Shown one piece after another: positions 16,869 to 27,122 of a stretch of DNA of 64,000 bases. Within the stretch, counting starts at the first letter, position 1. The number at the start of each line of letters is the position of its first letter. The stretch is from Nesterenkonia muleiensis (lineage in GTDB: Bacteria; Actinomycetota; Actinomycetes; Actinomycetales; Micrococcaceae), in NCBI RefSeq assembly GCF_003600155.1, contig NZ_QWLD01000029.1:28406-92405 (forward strand), read 5' to 3'. Under the pieces are notes generated by a model, which was given only the letters and a program-made list of their open reading frames with translations, ran no database searches and was not told the origin of the DNA. A program made the translations under genes and the position numbers.

Positions 16869-17494
16869 TGACCATGACGGACCCCAAGGTTGAAGCACTC
16901 CGGCAGACACTGCAGAAGTACGAAGCCGGGGAGCTGAACTCGGATCTCTTTGACGGCTCCTCGGCCCCATCGGCCGGCAGTGACTCCGGCGGTGAGGACG
17001 ACTACGCCAAAGCCCGGGCGGCGGTGCTGCGCAAGCTGACCGGGTCTGCCAAGTCCCGGCACCAACTGGCCCAGGCGCTGCGTGAGCGGGAGTTCAATGA
17101 GCAGGTGATCACTTCCGTTCTGGACCGGATGGAGGAGGTCCAGCTCATCGACGACGCCGAGTTCGCCCGCACCTGGGTACGCACCCGCCATGAGCTCAAA
17201 GGACTCGGGGCCGCGGCTCTGCGGCGCGAGCTCCAGGACAAAGGCGTCTCCGCCGCCCACATCGAATCAGCTCTGGAGCAGCTGAGCGTTGAGGATGAGA
17301 ACGCCGCGGCCCGGGCGCTCATCGAGGCCAGGCTGCGGGGAGTGACCATTCCAGTGGGCAACGGGGTGGAAGACCGCAAGGAACGCGAGAAGATCACCCG
17401 GCGACTGGTCGGAATGCTGGGCCGCCGCGGCCATGCCCCAGGAGCTGCCCTCCAACTGGTCCGTGAGGCCCTGGAGAGCCGGGCCGCGTATTAA
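16868..17494 (+). CDS. recX: Regulatory protein RecX
   Basis: A protein of about 208 residues. The first 45 are variable and acidic; then three helical RecX repeats with AKSRHQLAQALREREFNEQV, LIDDAEFARTWVRTRHELKG and the C-terminal KITRRLVGMLGRRGHAPGAA stretch. RecX binds the RecA filament and modulates it. ATG at 16868 overlaps the recA stop (TGATG), so translation is coupled; ATG 16874 is the alternative. Confidence 0.93.
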   Translation: MTMTDPKVEALRQTLQKYEAGELNSDLFDGSSAPSAGSDSGGEDDYAKARAAVLRKLTGSAKSRHQLAQALREREFNEQVITSVLDRMEEVQLIDDAEFARTWVRTRHELKGLGAAALRRELQDKGVSAAHIESALEQLSVEDENAAARALIEARLRGVTIPVGNGVEDRKEREKITRRLVGMLGRRGHAPGAALQLVREALESRAAY

Positions 17495-17549
17495 CCCCGG
17501 TAGAATGGCCCGGTACGCCTTTCTACACCCGACCCTTCGCTGAGCTGAC

Positions 17550-19067
17550 ATGATTGAAGCACTCCTGGACCGCACTGAGACACATGCCGCCGAGCGCACC
17601 TATGAAGTGCGCACCTTCGGCTGCCAGATGAACGTACACGACTCCGAACGCATCTCAGGGCTGCTGGAGGATGCCGGGTACGCCAGGGCACCAGAGGACG
17701 GCACACCGGACCTGGTGGTCTTCAACACCTGCGCGGTCCGAGAGAACGCTGACAACAGGCTCTACGGCAATCTCGGCCAGCTCAAGCCGGTCAAGGAAGC
17801 GCACGGGATGCAGATCGCAGTGGGCGGTTGCCTGGCGCAGAAGGACCAGCACACCGTCCTGGAACGCGCGCCCTGGGTCGACGTGGTCTTCGGCACCCAC
17901 AACATCGGCTCGCTGCCGACCCTGCTGGAGCGATCCCGGCACAACCAAGAGGCCAGCATCGAGATCCTCGAGGCCCTGGAGACCTTCCCCTCCACCCTGC
18001 CCACCAAACGCGAATCAGTGCACTCCGGCTGGGTCTCGATCTCCGTGGGCTGCAACAACACCTGCACCTTCTGCATTGTGCCCTCGCTGCGCGGTAAGGA
18101 ACGGGACCGCCGTCCAGGGGAGATCCTCGCTGAGGTGCAGGCCCTGGTGGACGACGGTGCCGTCGAGGTCACCCTCCTGGGTCAGAACGTCAACACCTAT
18201 GGGGTGGAATTCGGTGACCGCCAGGCCTTCGCCAAACTGCTGCGTGCCTGCGGCGAGATTGCTGGCCTGGAACGGGTGCGCTTCACCTCCCCGCATCCGG
18301 CCAGCTTCACCGATGATGTCATCGACGCCATGGCGGAGACCCCCAACGTGATGCCGCAGCTGCACATGCCGCTGCAGTCCGGCTCCGACCGGATCCTGAA
18401 ATCCATGCGCCGGTCCTACCGCGGCAAAAAGTTCCTCGGCATCCTGCACAAGGTCCGTGAGCGGATGCCGCATGCGGCGGTGACCACCGACATCATCGTC
18501 GGCTTCCCCGGAGAGACCGAGGAAGACTTCGAGGACACCATGGAAGTGGTCGAGGCCTCCCGGTTTGCCAGCGCATTCACCTTCCAGTACTCGAAGCGGC
18601 CCGGCACTCCCGCCGCGGAGATGGACCACCAGGTGCCCAAAGACGTCGTACAGGCCCGGTTCGAGCGGCTGATCCAGCTGCAGGACCGCATCACCGCCGA
18701 GGAGAACGCCGCATTGATCGGCACCACCCAGGAACTGCTGGTCACCGCAGACACCGGGGCCAAGAACCAGCAGACCGGCCGCCTCTCCGGACGCGCCCCC
18801 GACAACCGCCTGGTCCACTTCAGCGTCCCGGCTGGAGCGGAAACCCCGCGCCCCGGAGACTTCGTGACAGTGCCCATCACCGCCTCCGGCAGCTTTCACC
18901 TGCTCTCCGACCCCGCCGCAGAGGACTTCCGCCTCCGCCGCTCCCGGGCCGGTGATGCCTGGGACCGCTGGCAGGCCGACTCCTGCGGGGTCGGCACCAC
19001 CCAGGTCACCGTCGGCAAGCCTGCGGCAGTCTCCCTGGGCATGCCCACCCTGCGCGCGGCCACGTGA
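17550..19067 (+). CDS. miaB: tRNA-2-methylthio-N6-dimethylallyladenosine synthase
   Basis: A protein of 505 residues. N-terminal UPF0004 domain with three cluster cysteines ([32 protein letters not shown]); radical SAM CxxxCxxC in [13 protein letters not shown] near residues 167-179; a C-terminal TRAM domain. It adds the methylthio group to i6A37 of tRNAs, with two 4Fe-4S clusters. It overlaps miaA by four bases (GTGA), so one operon makes and modifies i6A. ATG 17550 chosen; no better start upstream. Confidence 0.96.
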   Translation: MIEALLDRTETHAAERTYEVRTFGCQMNVHDSERISGLLEDAGYARAPEDGTPDLVVFNTCAVRENADNRLYGNLGQLKPVKEAHGMQIAVGGCLAQKDQHTVLERAPWVDVVFGTHNIGSLPTLLERSRHNQEASIEILEALETFPSTLPTKRESVHSGWVSISVGCNNTCTFCIVPSLRGKERDRRPGEILAEVQALVDDGAVEVTLLGQNVNTYGVEFGDRQAFAKLLRACGEIAGLERVRFTSPHPASFTDDVIDAMAETPNVMPQLHMPLQSGSDRILKSMRRSYRGKKFLGILHKVRERMPHAAVTTDIIVGFPGETEEDFEDTMEVVEASRFASAFTFQYSKRPGTPAAEMDHQVPKDVVQARFERLIQLQDRITAEENAALIGTTQELLVTADTGAKNQQTGRLSGRAPDNRLVHFSVPAGAETPRPGDFVTVPITASGSFHLLSDPAAEDFRLRRSRAGDAWDRWQADSCGVGTTQVTVGKPAAVSLGMPTLRAAT

Positions 19068-19966
19068 AGCCGCTCGTCGTCCTGGTAGGAGCCACAGCCT
19101 CAGGAAAAACCGGGCTCAGCGTGGAGCTCGCCCAGCGCCTGGACGGCGAGGTGATCAACGGCGACTCCATGCAGCTCTACCGCGGCATGGACATCGGCAC
19201 CGCCAAGATCACCGCTGATGAAACCCAGGGTGTTCCCCACCACCTCTTCGACATCCTTGAGGTCACCGAGGAGGCCTCAGTGGTTCAGTACCAGGCTCTG
19301 GCGCGGCAGACCATCGCGGCCATCCGCGAACGCGGCAAGACTCCCATTCTGGTGGGCGGCTCCGGGCTCTACCTCCGGGCGGCCACCGACGTCATCGAAT
19401 TCCCGCCCACCGATCCCGGCCTGCGCGCCCAGATCGAAGCAGAACTCGAGTCAGAGGGCACCGCAGTACTGCGCGAGCAGCTGCGCGAGGCCGACCCGGA
19501 GTCCGCCGCGGTCATCAAGGACGCGCGCCGCCTGGTCCGGGCGCTGGAAGTGGTCCGGCTGACCGGGCGGACCTTCACCTCCTTCTTGCCCCAGCGCAAT
19601 CACCTGCCCAGCCTGGAGCCGGTCCTCCAACTGGGCATGAAAATCGAGCGCAGCCTGCTTCACGAGCGGATCGCCGACCGTGTCCACCAGATGCACAGCA
19701 CAGGACTGCTCGAGGAGGTCCGCAGACTCGACGCTGCGGGGCTGAGGAAGGGCCGCACCGCCTCAGCCGCCATCGGCTACCAGCAGTTCCTACGCGTCAT
19801 CGACGGGGTGCTCACCGAAGAGCAGGCCGTGGAGGAGACCATCATCGCCACCCGGAAATTCGCCCGCCGTCAGGAAACCTGGTTCCGCGCCGATGCGCGA
19901 ATCACCTGGCTGGACACAGCATGTGAGCAGCTTATCGACCAGGCTCTGGAGGCAGTACGGGGATAG
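19064..19966 (+). CDS. miaA: tRNA dimethylallyltransferase
   Basis: A protein of 300 residues. Starts with [20 protein letters not shown] (P-loop near residues 8-15), then [20 protein letters not shown] near 28-47 and [10 protein letters not shown] near 97-106. It transfers dimethylallyl to A37 of tRNAs reading U-start codons, making the substrate of MiaB encoded just upstream. GTG at 19064 overlaps the miaB stop. Confidence 0.96.
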   Translation: MKPLVVLVGATASGKTGLSVELAQRLDGEVINGDSMQLYRGMDIGTAKITADETQGVPHHLFDILEVTEEASVVQYQALARQTIAAIRERGKTPILVGGSGLYLRAATDVIEFPPTDPGLRAQIEAELESEGTAVLREQLREADPESAAVIKDARRLVRALEVVRLTGRTFTSFLPQRNHLPSLEPVLQLGMKIERSLLHERIADRVHQMHSTGLLEEVRRLDAAGLRKGRTASAAIGYQQFLRVIDGVLTEEQAVEETIIATRKFARRQETWFRADARITWLDTACEQLIDQALEAVRG

Positions 19967-19970
19967 AGGA

Positions 19971-20639
19971 TCAGTGCCGAATGAGATGCCGCCGGCGGGC
20001 TTCGGACACTGCCGCCACCCGATTGTCGACGCCAAGCTTCTGATAGATATGCACCAGATGGGTTTTAACCGTCGCTTCGCTGATGAACAGCGAGCGGGCC
20101 ATCTCCCGATTCGACTGTCCGGTGGACAACACCTCCAGCAGCTGAATCTCCCGGGCGCTCAAGGAGAGGACGGGCTCCCGGACTCTGCCCATCAGCCGTG
20201 CGGCCACTTTCGGCGCCAGCGCCGTCTGACCGGCTGCTGCCTCATGGACAGCCTGATAGATCTGTTCGGGAGGGGCGTCCTTGAGCATATACCCGCTGGC
20301 TCCTGCCTCTACCGCAGCCAGAATGTCGGCCTCGGTGTCATAAGTGGTCAGCACCAGCACCGGGAGCCCCGGGAGGATCTCCTTAATCCGACGAATAGCC
20401 CTCACGCCGTCGATTCCCTCACCCAGCTGGAGATCCATGAGCACCAGGTCAATCCGCCCTCCTGCCCGGAAGATCCTCTCGACTGTCTCTATGGCACTTT
20501 CGCCGTCGGGTGCTTCTGCAAGGACGGCAATCTCTCCTGACTCAGTGAGCATGGCACCAAGACCTGCACGGACTACCGGGTGATCATCCACGAGAAGCAC
20601 GCCCAGTGGTGAAGGCTCTGTGTGGTCACTCACCAGCAT
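19971..20639 (-). CDS. Response regulator, NarL/LuxR type
   Basis: A protein of 222 residues. Receiver domain with acidic pair in LLVDDHPVVRAGL near residues 15-27, phosphoacceptor Asp in DLVLMDLQLGEG near 70 and Lys in MLKDAPPEQIY near 118-128; C-terminal LuxR-type HTH (LSAREIQLLEVLSTGQSNRE near 156-175, then SEATVKTHLVHIY). It is encoded with, and overlaps by 14 bases, the histidine kinase gene upstream. Divergent neighbours are an ABC transporter; the usual arrangement for envelope-stress or antibiotic sensing, with the transporter as likely target. Confidence 0.92.
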   Translation of the reverse strand: MLVSDHTEPSPLGVLLVDDHPVVRAGLGAMLTESGEIAVLAEAPDGESAIETVERIFRAGGRIDLVLMDLQLGEGIDGVRAIRRIKEILPGLPVLVLTTYDTEADILAAVEAGASGYMLKDAPPEQIYQAVHEAAAGQTALAPKVAARLMGRVREPVLSLSAREIQLLEVLSTGQSNREMARSLFISEATVKTHLVHIYQKLGVDNRVAAVSEARRRHLIRH

Positions 20640-21858
20640 TCCCGTTCAGCGGCAGTCGGATGGACACGGCCGTCCCTTCTCCGTGGGCGGATTCGACATG
20701 GAACTCTCCTCCCAGGGCCTCAAGGCGCTCTCGTGCGGAGCGAAGCCCGAACCCGGTGCCGTCTGCGCGAGGGGACGCGACGGACTCGGCTGTCCTGTCG
20801 AATCCTATGCCGTCATCGACAATATCCAGCATGACCTGATCTTCTGTATAGCTCACGGTAATGACTGCGGTGGTGGCCTCAGCATGCTGGACCACGTTGG
20901 ACAGGCTGGCCTGGGCCGTCCGCAGCAGCGCCACACCATGAGGCACAGCCAGGGATACCGGGCTCCCGCTGATCACCAGCCGGCAACGCAGAGCTTCTCC
21001 GCGCGCCGCCGCGTCAGTCTCCACCATATGGCAAGCCCGCCGCAGGCTGTCGGCAAGCGGCTGACCGTCCTCGCGTCCCGACTGCAGCGCACGGACAAAG
21101 CGACGGGCCTCCTCCAGATTCTCCGATGCGGTGGACCGTATGACGTCGATCTGCTTCGCCGAAGTCCTGTAATCCGCGCTGGTCAGACTCGCTGTCGCCG
21201 ACCGGGCAAGCAGCACAACACTGGAGAACCCCTGAGCCAAGGTGTCATGGATGTCCCGGGCCATGTGCTCCCGCTCGGCCAACGCTCCGGCCCGCCGCTG
21301 GGAGACAGACAACTGCTCGCGTGTCTTCCTCAGCTCCTCCAGCGCCGCCTGCTGGGCGCGGTTCTCCGCATAAAGCCCTTGATAGGCCAGGGCGACCACC
21401 ACTGCGAAGCCTGCCCCCAGCACCGGGCCCAGCAGCGCCGGCAGCTCGGCTCTTCCGAGCGAGAACCATTGGGCCAGTACGACTGCCCCGGTCAGCACCG
21501 CCACGCTCAGCAGAGCATGGCGGATGCGCAGTAGGTGCATATGGAGAAAGAACAGCGGAAACGCCAACCAGGTGAAGGTGAGCTCAAGGACCAGCAAGAC
21601 TGCCCACAACGCGGTCACAGCCGCTAGCCACACAGCCGGTCGGCGCCTTTCCAGGCGGAGGCCCAGAGCATAGACCCCGATGAATAGCAGCGCGACGGTC
21701 ATCACCACCGCCAGATGTGATGCGGACGGCTGCGATGCCACAGTCCGAGCGATGCCGATAAGCAGCAACGCGACCACGCTGGTCGGCAGAGCCCAGCGCA
21801 GGCCACGGAGCACCTGCTCACCAGTAAGAACTGGTGGCATCGCGGGTTCAGAGGGCAT
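20626..21858 (-). CDS. Sensor histidine kinase, HisKA_3 type
   Basis: A protein of 410 residues. About five to six membrane segments in residues 20-170, a short coiled coil (EELRKTREQLSVSQRRAGAL), the HisKA_3 dimerisation box REHMARDIHDTLAQGFSSVV near 205-224 with the phosphorylated His, and a HATPase_c domain with MLDIVDDGIGFD near 362 and TGFGLRSARERLEAL near 380. It has no obvious extracellular domain, so it probably senses within the membrane or through the adjacent transporter. Confidence 0.92.
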   Translation of the reverse strand: MPSEPAMPPVLTGEQVLRGLRWALPTSVVALLLIGIARTVASQPSASHLAVVMTVALLFIGVYALGLRLERRRPAVWLAAVTALWAVLLVLELTFTWLAFPLFFLHMHLLRIRHALLSVAVLTGAVVLAQWFSLGRAELPALLGPVLGAGFAVVVALAYQGLYAENRAQQAALEELRKTREQLSVSQRRAGALAEREHMARDIHDTLAQGFSSVVLLARSATASLTSADYRTSAKQIDVIRSTASENLEEARRFVRALQSGREDGQPLADSLRRACHMVETDAAARGEALRCRLVISGSPVSLAVPHGVALLRTAQASLSNVVQHAEATTAVITVSYTEDQVMLDIVDDGIGFDRTAESVASPRADGTGFGLRSARERLEALGGEFHVESAHGEGTAVSIRLPLNGNAGE

Positions 21859-22026
21859 CCAGCCAGCTTACTGATTCACCCGCGGCGTGGGATCAACCGA
21901 TCAGTTGATTCCGGGGTCATCCGCTGAGCGGCCCAGATGCCACCAGAGGGGCGATGTCTTCGGGAACGGTCTGGCCGACAGTGGAGATGTACCGCTGACC
22001 ACTGTGAGGAAGTGACGTGATAGCCC

Positions 22027-23118
22027 ATGTTTTTGGCCCTACGAGATATTCGATTCGCCACTGGACGCTTCACCCTGATGGGCAGTGTGGTGGCGCTGAT
22101 CAGCCTTCTGCTGGTGATGCTCTCCGGGCTGACTGCCGGTTTGGCCAACCAGAGCACTTCAGCCATCGCATCCCTGGAGACAGACACATTGGCCTTCAGC
22201 GCTGACGATCAGCAAGAGGCATCCTTCACGGAATCACAAGTGACCCATCAGCAGCTGGAATCCTGGCAGCAGACCCACGGCGTCGCTTCAGCAGAACCGC
22301 TGGGCATTACCCAAACACGTGTAGAGCCCCAGGCGGGTTCTTCGTCGGCGACCTCCGCCGCCGTCTTCGGTGTGGAGCTGGGCGGAGATCTAGTGCCCGC
22401 CGCAGAGCTGAAGAGCGGTGAAACCCTGGTCAGTGAGGAGATTTCTGATGAGCTGGCAGCCGGTGCCGGGGACACCCTGCTCATCGGAGGCGTGGAGCTG
22501 ACCATCGCAGGACTTATCGAGAATCACTGGTACAGCCACACACCAGTGCTGTGGACCAGCCTGAAGGACTGGCAGCGCTTGGCTCACGTGGTGGACACCG
22601 ATGTGGTCGGAACCGTCATCAGTGCCTCTCACGAGCAGTCAGCCGATGCGGAGGAGCTACGGAGCCGCGCCGACGCCGAGGCCGGCACCGTGAGCATGAG
22701 CCCGGGGAGCAGCTTCAGCGCACTGTCCTCCTACTCATCCGAAAACGGGGCGCTGACCATGATCCAAGCATTGCTCTACGCGGTCTCAGCATTGGTGATC
22801 GTTGCCTTCTTCACGGTATGGACGGTGCAGCGGACCCGCGACATCGCCGTGTTGAAGGCACTGGGCGCTTCGAACAGGTACGTGGTCGGTGACGCGCTGG
22901 GTCAGGCGCTCGTGGTGTTGCTGGCCGGCTCAGGCGCCGGAGGGTTGGCCGGCTGGGCCGGTGGAGTGCTCGCCTCCCAGGCTGTTCCTTTCGTCACCTC
23001 TGCCTCGACCACTGCGCTTCCCGCGGTGGGGGTCGTCATCATCGGGCTCGCCGGGGCTGCAGTCGCGGTCCGTCGGGTGAGCACAGTCGACTCTCTGCTC
23101 GCTCTTGGCGGCAGCTGA
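22027..23118 (+). CDS. ABC transporter permease, FtsX-like
   Basis: A protein of 363 residues. One N-terminal membrane segment (about residues 18-40), an outside domain of about 200 residues, then three C-terminal segments (about 243-265, 290-315, 325-345): the MacB/FtsX layout. The cytoplasmic turn RTRDIAVLKALGASNRYVVG near 262-281 is typical of the family. It pairs with the ATPase encoded 62 bases downstream, and the adjacent divergent two-component system probably controls both. Likely exports or removes a membrane-active compound; substrate unknown. Confidence 0.88.
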   Translation: MFLALRDIRFATGRFTLMGSVVALISLLLVMLSGLTAGLANQSTSAIASLETDTLAFSADDQQEASFTESQVTHQQLESWQQTHGVASAEPLGITQTRVEPQAGSSSATSAAVFGVELGGDLVPAAELKSGETLVSEEISDELAAGAGDTLLIGGVELTIAGLIENHWYSHTPVLWTSLKDWQRLAHVVDTDVVGTVISASHEQSADAEELRSRADAEAGTVSMSPGSSFSALSSYSSENGALTMIQALLYAVSALVIVAFFTVWTVQRTRDIAVLKALGASNRYVVGDALGQALVVLLAGSGAGGLAGWAGGVLASQAVPFVTSASTTALPAVGVVIIGLAGAAVAVRRVSTVDSLLALGGS

Positions 23119-23180
23119 ACCTCTGCGCACCGTCAAGCAAGCCCGTTATCGACACCTTTACGATCACAAGGAGCCTTTTC

Positions 23181-23942
23181 ATGACCATCACCTCGAAGCC
23201 ATCGGCCAGCCCCCGTTCGTTGAATGAACCTGTCCTGTCGGTGAAGGGGGTCACGCTGGAATATCCCGACGGCTCAGACGGTGTGCTGACCGCCTTGGAC
23301 TCGGTCAGCCTGTCCATCGGCCCCGGCGAGATGCACTCTCTGGTCGGCCCCTCCGGGTCTGGCAAGTCCAGCCTGCTGGCGGTCGCTGCCACCTTGATTT
23401 CCCCTACCCGCGGGTCGGTGCGTATTGACGGTGAAGAGGTCACTGACCTTCGCCGGCGCCGCCGTGACCACATCCGCAGGGAGAAGATCGGCATGATCTT
23501 CCAGCAGCCGAATCTGCTGGCTTCATTGACTGCGGAGGAGCAGCTGGTGATGGTTGAGGACTTTCGGGGCGTCTCACGCAGGGATGCCGTCTCGCGTGCC
23601 CGCGAAGCCTTGGAGGTGGTAGGACTGTCAAACGCTGGGCAGCGCCGACCCCATCAGCTTTCCGGCGGACAGCGGCAGCGGGTCAATATCGCCCGGGCAC
23701 TGATGGGGTCTCCCTCAGTTCTGCTGGTGGATGAGCCCACCGCAGCGCTCGACCATGACCGGTCCGAATCGATAGTGCGCCTGCTGCGCAGACTCACCGA
23801 TGAGATGGGGCTGGCCACACTGATGGTGACCCATGACACAGACTTTGTCCCGTTGACCGACGTGGTGGTGACCATGCGCGACGGCGTGCTCAGCGACCCG
23901 GTGAGGACAAAGACAGCGGCGGGACCAGCTCTGTCTGATTGA
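23181..23942 (+). CDS. ABC transporter ATP-binding protein
   Basis: A protein of 253 residues, MacB/LolD-like. Walker A LVGPSGSGKSSLLAVA near residues 54-69, Q-loop MIFQQPNLLASL near 109-120, signature LSGGQRQRVNIARALMG near 158-174, Walker B VLLVDEPTAALDHD near 178-191. Works with the FtsX-like permease just upstream. ATG 23181 follows AAGGAGCC. Its stop lies close to the start of dapF. Confidence 0.93.
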   Translation: MTITSKPSASPRSLNEPVLSVKGVTLEYPDGSDGVLTALDSVSLSIGPGEMHSLVGPSGSGKSSLLAVAATLISPTRGSVRIDGEEVTDLRRRRRDHIRREKIGMIFQQPNLLASLTAEEQLVMVEDFRGVSRRDAVSRAREALEVVGLSNAGQRRPHQLSGGQRQRVNIARALMGSPSVLLVDEPTAALDHDRSESIVRLLRRLTDEMGLATLMVTHDTDFVPLTDVVVTMRDGVLSDPVRTKTAAGPALSD

Positions 23943-23950
23943 ATATCCAC

Positions 23951-24868
23951 ATGCGCTTCACCAAAGCCCAGGCCACTGGCAACGACTTCGTGATGATCTC
24001 CGACCCCGGAGCAGCCCTGGAGCTCAGCTCAGCGGAAGTAGCCCGGCTGTGCGACCGGCATTTCGGCATCGGCGCCGATGGCCTGATTCTGGCTGTTGCT
24101 GCGCATCAGAGCGACGACGGCGCCGCGGTGCTCTCTGAGACCGGACTGACCAGCACTCAGGAGGCCCCGCTGTGGTTCATGGATTACCGCAACGGCGATG
24201 GCACAAAGGCAGAGATGTGCGGCAACGGCGTCCGGGCCTTCGCCCATTTCCTCATCGCTGAAAGACTTGTTGAGCTGCATGAAGGGGACAGCCTCCCGGT
24301 GCTGACCCGGGCCGGGCTGCGCACAGTGCGGAAGGTCCGGGAGGGCTACGCCGTCGGGATGGGTGTCTGGTCCTTCATCGACCCAGAGATGGCCGCCGAG
24401 TCTGCCTCCGACTCGCTGGTCCAGGCCACAGGGCTGACCGACCCCCGCCCCGCGCTGAGCATCTCCATGGGAAACCCTCATACGGTGGTAGCCCTGCCGG
24501 ACCATTCCGCGCTGGAGGGTCTGGACCTGAATAATGCGCCCAAGGTGGAGCCGGTGCCGCCGAACGGGACCAATGTGGAATTCGTGGTGCCAGCCGACCC
24601 GCTGGTCGCAGAAGGCGTGGGCCGGGTGAGCATGCGGGTCCATGAACGCGGAGTCGGCGAGACCCTTTCCTGCGGCACTGGAACCTGCGCAGCCGCGGCT
24701 GCTGTACGGGTCTGGGCCGGAGCTGATGCGGTCGACACCTGGCAGGTCAGCGTTCCCGGCGGGGAGGTCACCGTCCGCTTCACCGCCCGGACCGACAACG
24801 CCGAGGATGTGGAGCTCTCCGGCCCTGCGGTGCTGACCTATTCGGGCGAGCTCATCCTGGAGGGGTGA
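23951..24868 (+). CDS. dapF: Diaminopimelate epimerase
   Basis: A protein of about 305 residues. Both catalytic cysteines are present: AEMCGNGVRAFAHFL near residues 87-101 and ETLSCGTGTCAAAAAV near 236-251, and the start RFTKAQATGNDFVMI is typical. It converts LL- to meso-diaminopimelate. An upstream TTG at 23939 that overlaps the ABC gene is possible, but ATG at 23951 gives the usual N-terminus. Its 3' end overlaps the convergent gene by 17 bases. Confidence 0.95.
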   Translation: MRFTKAQATGNDFVMISDPGAALELSSAEVARLCDRHFGIGADGLILAVAAHQSDDGAAVLSETGLTSTQEAPLWFMDYRNGDGTKAEMCGNGVRAFAHFLIAERLVELHEGDSLPVLTRAGLRTVRKVREGYAVGMGVWSFIDPEMAAESASDSLVQATGLTDPRPALSISMGNPHTVVALPDHSALEGLDLNNAPKVEPVPPNGTNVEFVVPADPLVAEGVGRVSMRVHERGVGETLSCGTGTCAAAAAVRVWAGADAVDTWQVSVPGGEVTVRFTARTDNAEDVELSGPAVLTYSGELILEG

Positions 24869-26288
24869 ACAGCCTCTTGGCGCTGGTCCCCAGGGTCCGC
24901 AGCACCAGGGAGGTGAACAGGACGGTCCCTACGGCCAGCGACTCGCCTCGGGCGAGCAGCTCCAGCAGCTGAGCCGATCCCGGCGCCTGATGCACACCCT
25001 GTTCGCCGAGATCCGCCAGGGTGATCCACTCCCAACCGGGGCCGACGGGCCAGGCGGATCGTTCTGGCGTTCCGATATAGGCCCCCGGCATCTCCACAAA
25101 CACCTTCTGGCCGGCGAACTGCTCAAGTCCGGCGATGAACCCGGCCAGATCTTTGCCCGGGGACAGGCACACCAGCACCTGCTCCAGGGAATCCACTGCA
25201 GTCCCGGCGAACTCCAGCGCCGCCCGCAGGCCATCCCGCGACACTGCTGAGTCCACCACACAACGAGGTCTGCTGCTGTCAGCCACCTCATGCACTGACA
25301 TCCGGCCCGGATACTGCACCGACTGCACTACACCGGCTAACCTGGCGAATACGTGTGATGAAAGGGTACTTTCTCCGCCTTCCACCCCACGGATTCGCCA
25401 CTTTTGACCGGAGTTGCATGGCAGACGGCGAATAGGCGAGGCCACCGGAGCTTGAGCGTTGGAGTCACCAGGTGCAATCGGAGCGGGGATCCCCAATGCC
25501 GCAGTGACGCCCAGGGCGGCGTTGAGCCGCGGGAAACCCTTCGGCAGATGCGCGGTGAGGCGTGCACAGAGGTCGCCGGGGTGGGCGCCGTCGTGCCCTG
25601 CCAGGATCAGCCGGCTGGACATCTGCGCGCACCGCCGCTCAATGATCTCCGCCACCTCAGGGCGCTGCGGGTAGGAGACCACCAGCTGGGTTCCACTGGT
25701 GATCACCGCGGACTTATCGCGGGCCACATCGGTGACGCTCGGCCCCAGGATGTCCAGGTGCTCACCGAAGATCCGGGTAACCGCCACCACCTCCAGCGGC
25801 CAATGGGACAGGTCATCTGAGGCTCCGCCGATCCCGGCCTCGGCCACGACGGCGCCCACCCCCGCCTCGGCGAACAGGAGAAACCCCGTCAGCAGAAACA
25901 GGCCGGTGGGCGCCAGGTAGCCGGTCTCAGCCGTCGGTGTGGGCAGCTGGTCCTTCGCCTCTTGGATCTGCAGCAGCACGCGGCGCCGCACCTGCTCATC
26001 GACCACCGCGCCGTCGATCCGGATCCGGTCAGCGTTCGAGAGCACACCGGGGCTCATCACCGTTCCCACCCGGTGGCCGAGTCCGGCCAGGGCCGCCGAG
26101 GCATAGGCGCTGGCCGTACCCTTGCCCTTGGATCCCACGATCCCGAGGGTCACATGCTCCTGCTGATCCGGGTGGTAGCCCAGCTGCCGCATCAACTGGG
26201 CAGTCCGGTGCAACGACCGGGAGGAGGTATGCCGCAGGGCCCTCCACTCGGAGAAGATGACCGCTTCCTCCAGCGCCTCGAGGCTCAT
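24852..26288 (-). CDS. Mur-ligase/FolC-like ATP-dependent ligase
   Basis: A protein of 478 residues resembling folylpolyglutamate/dihydrofolate synthases: P-loop VTLGIVGSKGKGTASAYASA near residues 45-64, then VGTVMSPGVLSNADRIRIDG and a divergent VAEAGIGGASDDLSHWP in place of the usual ELGLGGRLDATN. The C-terminal domain is loosely similar to Mur ligases. It is a dapF-adjacent paralogue in actinobacteria rather than the main FolC, so the substrate is uncertain. It overlaps the methyltransferase gene by four bases and is probably co-transcribed with it. Confidence 0.7.
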   Translation of the reverse strand: MSLEALEEAVIFSEWRALRHTSSRSLHRTAQLMRQLGYHPDQQEHVTLGIVGSKGKGTASAYASAALAGLGHRVGTVMSPGVLSNADRIRIDGAVVDEQVRRRVLLQIQEAKDQLPTPTAETGYLAPTGLFLLTGFLLFAEAGVGAVVAEAGIGGASDDLSHWPLEVVAVTRIFGEHLDILGPSVTDVARDKSAVITSGTQLVVSYPQRPEVAEIIERRCAQMSSRLILAGHDGAHPGDLCARLTAHLPKGFPRLNAALGVTAALGIPAPIAPGDSNAQAPVASPIRRLPCNSGQKWRIRGVEGGESTLSSHVFARLAGVVQSVQYPGRMSVHEVADSSRPRCVVDSAVSRDGLRAALEFAGTAVDSLEQVLVCLSPGKDLAGFIAGLEQFAGQKVFVEMPGAYIGTPERSAWPVGPGWEWITLADLGEQGVHQAPGSAQLLELLARGESLAVGTVLFTSLVLRTLGTSAKRLFTPPG

Positions 26289-26908
26289 CCGCTCTGACCG
26301 CGGCTGATCCGGAGGATGCGGAAGCCCTTGGAACTGGCGGTGCGTTCAGCGGCGAAGTCGTCGCCGACCGCCGCCAGCATCGACTTCAGCCAGGTCAGCA
26401 GCGAATCAGCCCCCAGGTTCTTCTGGACCACCAGGTGCGCCTCACCCCCGGCATCGAGCCGAGGCAGCCACAGCTGGAGCAGCTGGTGCAGGGCGGGTTT
26501 GCCGATGCGGATCGGCGGATTGGACCAGATCGTCGCAAACAGATGGCCGGAGGGCACCTCCTCCGGGGCGCAGACCCGCACATTCTCCAGGCCCAACTCT
26601 TCTGCGTTCTCCGCACAGAGGATGCGGGCGCGCTCACTGACATCCACTGCCCAGACCTTGGCCTGCGGGGAGAGCATCGCCATGGTCAGCGCCATCGGCC
26701 CCCAGCCGCAGCCGATGTCCAGCAGGTGCCCCGAGGCAGCCGGCTCCGGGACCTCCCGCAGCAGCACCTCGGTGCCCTTGTCCACCGCGTCGGGGGAGAA
26801 GATCCCGCCGGCAGTGCTGACCTGGACCTCGCGCCCGGCCAGTTGGACAGTGACCCGGCGGCGCTCGAACGGGCCCTCAGCAGCATCAAAATAGTGCGAA
26901 GAGTTCAT
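26285..26908 (-). CDS. Class I methyltransferase, RsmC-like
   Basis: A protein of 207 residues. SAM motif I HLLDIGCGWGPMALTMAM near residues 61-78 and motif IV WSNPPIRIGK near 129-138; the NPP(F/I)H-like motif belongs to enzymes that methylate an exocyclic amino group, and the small single-domain form is annotated as 16S rRNA G1207 (RsmC) type. It probably modifies rRNA, but the target is inferred. First gene of a short operon with the ligase-like gene. Confidence 0.8.
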   Translation of the reverse strand: MNSSHYFDAAEGPFERRRVTVQLAGREVQVSTAGGIFSPDAVDKGTEVLLREVPEPAASGHLLDIGCGWGPMALTMAMLSPQAKVWAVDVSERARILCAENAEELGLENVRVCAPEEVPSGHLFATIWSNPPIRIGKPALHQLLQLWLPRLDAGGEAHLVVQKNLGADSLLTWLKSMLAAVGDDFAAERTASSKGFRILRISRGQSG

Positions 26909-27122
26909 CAGTTGCTAGACTAGTACCCATGTGGATTCGCCTGACACAGTACGCACCGCCATCTCCAGCGGTCTGAGCCGTATATATGAGCTCCCCCACG
27001 CCTCAGCGGCGTCGGCGGTCGAGCATGTATGAATCCAGCATCTACACAAGTCCCGCATCCAGGCATCGTCGGACACGGTGCGACGTCGCAGTGACCACCA
27101 TGCCGGCGCGGGCAAGGAACAT